NCBI GenBank assembly: GCA_035771165.1
Contig: JAWNZC010000224.1
Span: 156,501 to 220,500, forward strand
Length of the DNA: 64,000 bases
Direction: 5' to 3'
Source of the DNA: Paragorgia papillata
Lineage: Eukaryota > Cnidaria > Anthozoa > Scleralcyonacea > Coralliidae
Made by a program: the position numbers and the translations under genes. The number at the start of each line of letters is the position of its first letter. Positions within the stretch are counted from its first letter, which is position 1. Under the pieces are notes generated by a model that saw nothing but the letters and a program-made list of their open reading frames with translations, did no database searches and was not told the DNA's origin. This document shows positions 58,085 through 64,000 of this stretch, one piece after another.

Positions 58085-58839
58085 CAGGGACGTAGCGAGC
58101 GGGGGTGTGTGTGTGTGGGTGGGGGGGGGGTGCTACACCCCCCAATTGAGACAGTGCGAAAAAATCAGGTAAAATTGTGTGACAATCAGGTAAAAAAATC
58201 AGGTAGATATATCTGCTAAAATGTGAAAGGCTAGATAAATTTTCTTTCTCGTCTGATTTTCTTGCGTACGCAGCGGCCGCGGGTCAAACCAACCTAATTG
58301 CGCTTGACATATTATTTTAGTTAAACTCCCCCTGACGAGTGACGACGCACTACACTTTCTAAGCAGGAAACACAATGGTCGGCCCCTTACATTGCGCTTT
58401 TCAGCCGAGTTTTGAACGGATAATTGACTAATTGTGTGAAAGTTGTGTTAATTTTGAATTCACTAATCACTGCTATGCAATGAAACGTAGGAAAGTTGAA
58501 CGATCAAATCGAAATCGCGTTTATTTAAATTTTAGGACTTGAGACTTTGTGAACTTGTAAATATTAGTACCTCAATGTATGTATAATGTTGATTTTTGTT
58601 GTTATACATGTTTTTGTATACATAAGTACATGCAGGTTCAGAACTGCCTGGTGTTCACTTTGTTTTTGTAACGGTATTAAAAGCACTTGGTGGGAACGGG
58701 AAATAATGTGTTGACGTGAGACCACCTAAATAATATGCAGTTAAACTTCAGGTAAATTTCCAAAATATTTTTCAAATCAGGTAAATAACCACCATACCCC
58801 CCCCCCCCCCCCAACTTCCAAGGCTTCGCTACGTCCCTG
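58085..58839. mobile_element. hAT-like element in intron of gene C
   Basis: The ends are CAGGGACGTAGCGA and TCGCTACGTCCCTG. The flanks are CTTACCTT (58077-58084) and ATTACCTT (58840-58847), an 8-bp duplication with one mismatch. ATCAGGTAAA-type words recur near both ends. No transposase frame is present. Gene B has no such insertion. Confidence 0.88.
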
Positions 58840-59001
58840 ATTACCTTAACCTATTCTCTCTTATCCTACTCTTTTCTACACTACCCTAATATTGTCGCTA
58901 TAGATTCTCTTATATAGTCGATCTTAAATTTTATTCATACGGTATAACGAGTTTTATTTGAGATTTTATTTCATGTTCTAATGATTTGTTTTTAATTTTA
59001 G

Positions 59002-59118
59002 ACATTGACGAATGCAGCCTCGATCCCTGTCACCAAAATGCAACTTGCAACAATACCGCTGGTTCTTATACTTGCACATGTAATCGCGGTTTTATTGGAA
59101 ATGGAGCAAACTGCACAG
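59002..59118 (+). CDS. FReD gene C, EGF-like domain
   Basis: The 117-nt exon is phase 1 at both ends: [20 protein letters not shown], then [14 protein letters not shown] and NC. It is the ortholog of EGF 2 of gene B, with the calcium-binding D-x-D-E-C start and six cysteines. In gene C it is the only EGF and follows the linker exon directly in phase. Confidence 0.93.
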
Positions 59119-60067
59119 GTAATATGTTTTGGTAGTTGAACATAGATGTTTAGTTTTAGTATATAGGCGGAGTTATTTCCAGCAGTTTGAAATTCCAGAA
59201 AATTAGAATTGTTATGATATTCAATTGTTTTTGCTTTTGGTAAAGAAAAATCTACTTTTCGACCGCACTGGATATTTCGGTACATTGACTGTAGACCCAA
59301 CATTCGCACAACGCATGTGTAATAAAGCTTATTTTAAACTTTGCTTGTTGGATTTTTTCAAGAACGAACGCAAGGTCCGATATGATTTTATTTACTATGT
59401 ACATATATACTTAAATTTATAAAATACAATAAAATTAATGTGCTGCTTAGGTAACGTTGAATTGTAAAAAAATATCGAAATAGTAAAGGTTCTATAAATC
59501 GAATTGAACTCAGTACGTTTCTTTGATAAAGGGCCTTAGCTCGAAACGCTATCGAACTGCATGCAATATTCCTTAATCTAAATTGAACTTCAAGTTTTAG
59601 GCTGCAGTATTTAAAAATTATTGGGGCCAACCAGCTAGACATCTACAAATTATTTGGTCCCACCAGTCACAAATTCTTAGGGCCTACAAGGTACAGATCC
59701 TCAGTGGGCCACGCCGCTCTTGTGCTTAGTTGACGCGTTCAGTCAAGTGATCGTCATCTGTGATCTATTACAGTACACACATGGAAAAATGTATTTGTTA
59801 AATACACATTGTAAAATTCTAATTATAAGACCTGGCGCCGGAGCTTATACAGCAATAATGCCGCGAGTGTGCTTATGACCGAGAGAGCTTCTAGTTTTCG
59901 GAAGCGAAAAAATGTTTGGAGACACATACCACAGACACATTACGTTTTCCCTGTAGCTATATATTTGCTCTAGATGTGTCTTTACAATACAACAACATAT
60001 GCACGTTTAAGTTGGATTTACACTTTTATATATTTGTGACATTCTTATACTTAATATTTACATATAG

Positions 60068-60451
60068 TACTGCGGAATAGTTGTGCTGATTTGTACAAAA
60101 ATGGAGTAAAAGAAAATGGCGTGTACACAATTGATCCAGATGATCAAGGAGCTTTTGATGTAAGGTGTGACATGACAACTGATAGAGGAGGTTGGACTGT
60201 TTTTCAAAGACGAATGGACGGAAGCGAAGATTTTTATCTAAATTGGACTGACTACAAAAATGGATTTGGTAATCTCAGTGGAGAGTTCTGGCTTGGACTG
60301 GACAAGATAAATCGTTTGTCAGAGAGTGGTCAAGATGTTTTGAGAGTTGATCTGGAAGATTTTGAAAACGGGACACGTTACGCTAACTACAGCACATTTG
60401 CCATGGCAGATGAAACGGACCTATATAAGTTGACAGTTGGAGGTTATTCAG
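60068..60451 (+). CDS. FReD gene C, N-terminal half of fibrinogen-related domain
   Basis: The 384-nt exon is phase 1 at both ends. It starts [20 protein letters not shown] and carries [35 protein letters not shown] and [17 protein letters not shown]. It differs from gene B at about a dozen residues and shares DRGG with gene A, so the copies have exchanged or kept different variants. Confidence 0.94.
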
Positions 60452-60933
60452 GTGAGAAACGTTTTATTTGAGAAAGTTATTAACAAGGTACAAAGATATT
60501 TGTTTGTAGTTGCGTATTAAAAAATTGAAACGTGTCGTACGCTTGGTCAAATTTGTGCAAGACAAGTCGCCACAAATGCAGTATTGCAGAAGAATTGCTT
60601 TTTACTCTGTGCAACGATTGTAGAAACTTGTCTCGCGAAGATTTTGGCTATTGTACAAAATGGTAAATGTCTTGTTATTGCAAGTCGTTCACACGATCTG
60701 ATTAATTGGATCCGACTATTGTGCTGATGTATATATGTGATTGATTAGAGTGACTTACAAGAGTCGAAATATAGTAAGGTTTGGTATACTACCGAAATAT
60801 GGAACGTAGATTATGTGATACGAGCGAAGATCCTTCGTCAGAGAGAAACGTCACACTACTTTGACTTACAAAAGTGTCGAGTAATTTGCTTGCGAACACT
60901 ACAGTTTTTACTTTGATATGTAAATCACATACA

Positions 60934-61487
60934 TTAAGGTGGCTCCATACAGTTTCTTGAAAAATAGAAAATACAAGTTTGAGAGTCCAAAACACGTGCA
61001 TAAACAATTCGGAAAAAGAATAAAAGTAAATGTTATGCATAGTTAAACATTCTGACAATCAAGTTACCAAGTAAAGAGTAATCAATAGGTCGATTTTAAA
61101 AAAATTCTGTAGATCCAAATTTTTAAAAAATTAACAAACATGATTTTTCCGAGAAAAAAAATTATTCGTTCTACAGAATTTTTTTTAAATCGGTCTATTG
61201 ATTACTCATACTTCAAGAAAAGTTTCACTAAAAAAAATAAATTGGGGGTCACCAAAGTTTTTTTTCGAATTAAATTAGTTTGAAGGGTAATTGGCAGCCA
61301 TTTTGAAACGTCATTGTTGCCATAGCAACAACGGTTGCTATTTATTTGGTAACAGTTTTTGATTGTCAGACTTTTTAACTACGCATAACATTTAGGTTTA
61401 TTCTTTTTCCGAATTGTTTATGCACGTGTTTTGGACTCTCAAAGTTATACTTTCCCCTTTTAAAGAAACTGTATGGAGCCACCTTAA
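60934..61487. mobile_element. Fold-back MITE, FReD intron of gene C
   Basis: This is the same element as in genes A and B, with TTAAGGTGGCTCCATACAG and TGTATGGAGCCACCTTAA ends. The copy is slightly shorter in the left interior, where the CAAAAACTGTTACC stretch is missing. Confidence 0.8.
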
Positions 61488-61870
61488 AAGGAGATTCAGG
61501 TCTGATTATTCTCAAACTCGTTAATAATTGATGAGAAAAATAAATATTTAATCAGTATTTAGAAATCGGAAGAAGATTACGGTCAAATTTAGCAAATATT
61601 TTGGTCGATTTTGTCTTAAAATATTGATTCGTTTAAGAAGTTATATCCAACACTCGTCAGTGTTTGTCCTCCGATGTCTAAATACAGCCAAGCTGGTTAA
61701 AACATAGTTAATAGAGCATACGCATGGTTTGGAACAGGGCGCCCTAGTTTGGAAGCTCTATTGTCTTTCAACATGAAGCATGGTCATGTTGAACTGACAA
61801 TGGAGATCCTTATATGGAAGTAAATTGTATGGACACGTGACGATGAAGCAACTCACTAATTAAACCCGAG

Positions 61871-62855
61871 CACAGGGAGCTCTAACATGTATTTTTTGTT
61901 TTAAAGTGTATACATCCATACACACATACATATTTTATATAAATTACCGTATAGTTTAAACAATAAACAATTGTGCGAAGTTTTACGAAGAAAATCGGAC
62001 GAGAAAGATCAGAATCATAAAGACAGAAGTATAGTTCAATATGGTTCGATGATCACCGCATATCGCATGGAACATTGTCTGTCATTGGAACGGAAGGGAA
62101 TATTAATGATTTTTTTCTCTCGCTTGTCTACATTTATAATCAAAGGGGATCGCTTGTTCATACTATTTATTCATTGTTTACAAATTACGAGCTGTTCTAA
62201 CTTCCGTTAATCCGTTTAAAATCTGAATTTGAAGTTCGAGGTTTTACTTCCGTTCCATGCTATATGCGGTGAGCATCAAGCCATGACGTGAATTACTTTC
62301 CTCCCTTCATAGATAATGGAGGGGAACTGGATAGGAAACTTAAAACGATGTTACGAAACCGGAAACGATGTTTGCACAACTTGTTCTGGTAATTATACAC
62401 TTATAAGCCGCTAATAATGCACCTAACGGGTGGTCCCACATGGCCAGGATCAGCTATTGCTGAAATTAAACAATAGTGTAATATCAATTAAGTTCAGCAG
62501 TGTCTGAGTTTAGCCATGTGGGACCACCCGTTAGGTGCATTAGCCACTTATAAGTGTATACTTACCATAGCAAGTTGTGCAAACATCGTTTCCGGTTTTG
62601 TAAGTTTCCTATCCAGTTCCCCTTCCATTATTTATGCTCCCTTCTCTTATTCTTTCTTCTCTCCGCCTGGCGAGTTGGCCAAGCGGGGGTTGAGTACGAG
62701 AAAATCCTTGAATCCTTGATTCGGCTTGTTTTTGGAGCAACAAGAGGCAAGAGCAAGGACACTACTAAACTATACGGTAATTTATATAAAATATGTATGT
62801 GTGTATGGATGTATATACTGTTTAAAGCAAAAAATACATGTTAGAGCTCCCTGTG
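61871..62855. mobile_element. 985-bp long-inverted-repeat element in intron of gene C
   Basis: The ends are CACAGGGAGCTCTAACATGT and ACATGTTAGAGCTCCCTGTG. Pairing runs inward through AATTTATATAAAATATG words and again in a middle section (CTGGATAGGAAACTT, ACCGGAAACGATGTTTGCAC, GCACCTAACGGGTGGTCCCA) to a centre near 62465. CCCGAG flanks both sides (61865-61870, 62856-62861). Gene A has the empty site AAACCCGAGCGTTGC near 10506. Another inverted pair (62049-62276, with GCATATCGCATGGAAC) lies within the left arm. No transposase frame is present. Confidence 0.8.
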
Positions 62856-62992
62856 CCCGAGCGCTGCTATTGCATGACTGCTTCATTATACAAAAAATAC
62901 AATACCGTGAAATTGCACAAATTTCCATAAACTTGAACAAAAACATAGAACAATCACTTTGGACGAATGGACGAGTTTCCAAACCATGTATA

Positions 62993-63121
62993 GAGCGTTT
63001 TCATCTGACGTCACGGCGGCCATATTGGTGTACGGTATGGGAATTAGCTCTTTCTTATTCAAATATTTTGTATTGTTTCACCACCCCAATGGGGCCACCG
63101 ATCACATGAGTGAAAACGGTC
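62993..63121 (-). mobile_element. 129-bp element, reverse orientation of the gene A insertion
   Basis: It runs from GAGCGTTTTCATCTGACGTC to CATGAGTGAAAACGGTC and is flanked by TATA. Its left end equals the reversed right end of the element at 10638-11212, and its right end equals the reversed left end. It lies about 170 bases before the last exon. Confidence 0.75.
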
Positions 63122-63293
63122 TATATGTTCTATTAACTATGGTTAAAACAACACGCGGCATTGCCTCGTATTTTCAACCTGCTTGGCTGTATTTAGAAAC
63201 TGGAGAAAGAACACTGACGAGTGTTGGATATATTAGATCGAATTATGTGAACGCGTCTTTACACGGACATGGTGCATTTTTTCTCTTTACAAG

Positions 63294-63559
63294 GTGATGC
63301 TAGTGACTCACTTGCTCTGCACAATGGAATGAAGTTTAGCACTAAAGATAAAGATAATGACAAATGGAGTGCTCGAAACTGTGCTGTGCGTTACAAAGGT
63401 GCCTGGTGGTACAAGAACTGTCTTTCCTCCAACTTAAATGGTTTGTATCTTCGTGGTACTAACACTAAATATGCTCAAGGCGTTATCTGGTATGACTGGA
63501 AAGGAGACTACTATTCTTTAAAGACAACTGGAATGAAAATCAGGCCACGCAACTTTTAG
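63294..63559 (+). CDS. FReD gene C, C-terminal half of FReD and stop
   Basis: The 266-nt terminal exon encodes [20 protein letters not shown], then [20 protein letters not shown] and ends GMKIRPRNF, stop at 63557-63559. The calcium-site-like KDKDNDK is kept. The ligand-pocket loop reads [10 protein letters not shown], where A and B have ECHDSNLNG and GCHDSNLNG, so the histidine after the cysteine is lost. In ficolins and tachylectin-5 this Cys-His region shapes the acetyl-binding pocket, so specificity may differ. Confidence 0.94.
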
Positions 63560-63855
63560 AATATCTTTGTTCACACAAAACAGCGTTGTTGTTAGAAAAA
63601 AGCTCATTTAATAATCATAATTACTTTTGTTATATACTGTATCAGGTATCAAAGTCCGTTGTTCTAGGGATCTGATTTTCTGATTCGGTGAGCAGTCTTT
63701 GCCGGTGACGGTCAAAAAATTTGAGCGTGATGTTTTCCGCGTAACCCATGGCAGCGGGAAACCTAACATTTCAAAAGTTGATTGGCACTAATCCTGCATT
63801 AAGCGTTAATCTGTTGTTTTCCGTATTTTCTGACTGACTGTTTCACTTCACAGAC

Positions 63856-63861
63856 AATAAA
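63856..63861 (+). terminator. Likely polyadenylation signal of gene C (AATAAA)
   Basis: This is the conserved CACAGACAATAAAAGCTTTA context, about 300 bases after the stop. The window ends 140 bases later, within the duplicated 3' flank. Confidence 0.6.
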
Positions 63862-64000
63862 AGCTTTATTAATTCGTACCAAGGTGTGGAAAAAGAAACC
63901 TCCGTCTTATTTGTATGATCAACTCTGTCTTATTTGAAATAGTACTAAAAATGACAGAGTAACATATTTTTTTTATTCTTAGCTTTGCTTGGTTGTTTGA

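Overview
The window is eukaryotic. It has interrupted genes with GT-AG introns, an AT-rich base composition, many mobile-element relics and long simple-sequence arrays, and no bacterial operon features. The recognisable protein domains are fibrinogen-related domains (FReD), EGF-like domains of the calcium-binding type and PAN/apple-like domains, joined by phase-1 introns. From my knowledge of such families this combination fits an anthozoan cnidarian, probably a stony coral, where similar secreted or membrane lectin-like proteins are abundant. The species assignment is inference.

Layout. The core is a tandem array of related plus-strand FReD genes. Positions 1 to about 620 repeat the distal 3' flank of the later units, so at least one more copy should lie upstream. 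Gene A (exons 4921-5245, 8718-9101, 11383-11660) encodes a single-pass anchor joined directly to a FReD. Gene B (exons 29947-30202, 31394-31611, 31977-32031, 32484-32600, 33593-33709, 35520-35903, 37586-37851) has anchor, PAN, linker, two EGF domains and a FReD. Gene C (5' exon ending at 54413, then 55626-55781, 56750-56982, 57433-57466, 59002-59118, 60068-60451, 63294-63559) has signal peptide, PAN, linker, one EGF and a FReD. The last two exons, the intron between them and several kb of 3' flank are clearly duplicated. The 5' halves differ from gene to gene. The window ends inside the 3' flank of gene C.

State of the genes. A and C can be read through in frame with matching splice phases (predicted 328 and 385 residues). 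B carries a GGAT-GGAT tandem duplication that puts its membrane segment out of frame with the rest. From an internal ATG at 30166 it is open for 397 residues but lacks a signal. C has lost its first EGF exon by a deletion that left the splice acceptor behind. A has two extra FReD cysteines compared with its sisters, one of them created by a small deletion across the stop codon.

Other content. A separate minus-strand gene ends at 18509, and its membrane-span exon (19302-19454) and cytoplasmic-tail exon (18509-18633) are visible. The spaces between genes, and the introns, hold hAT-like, Mutator-like and fold-back elements, two LINE reverse-transcriptase relics, a Crypton-like coding relic, tRNA-derived repeats, a 64-bp satellite, a 1-kb all-purine minisatellite and pyrimidine-rich intronic arrays. 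Comparing the units gives empty-site evidence for several insertions. The genes most likely act as extracellular or surface carbohydrate-binding proteins (defence, self-recognition or matrix). That role comes from the family, not from this sequence.
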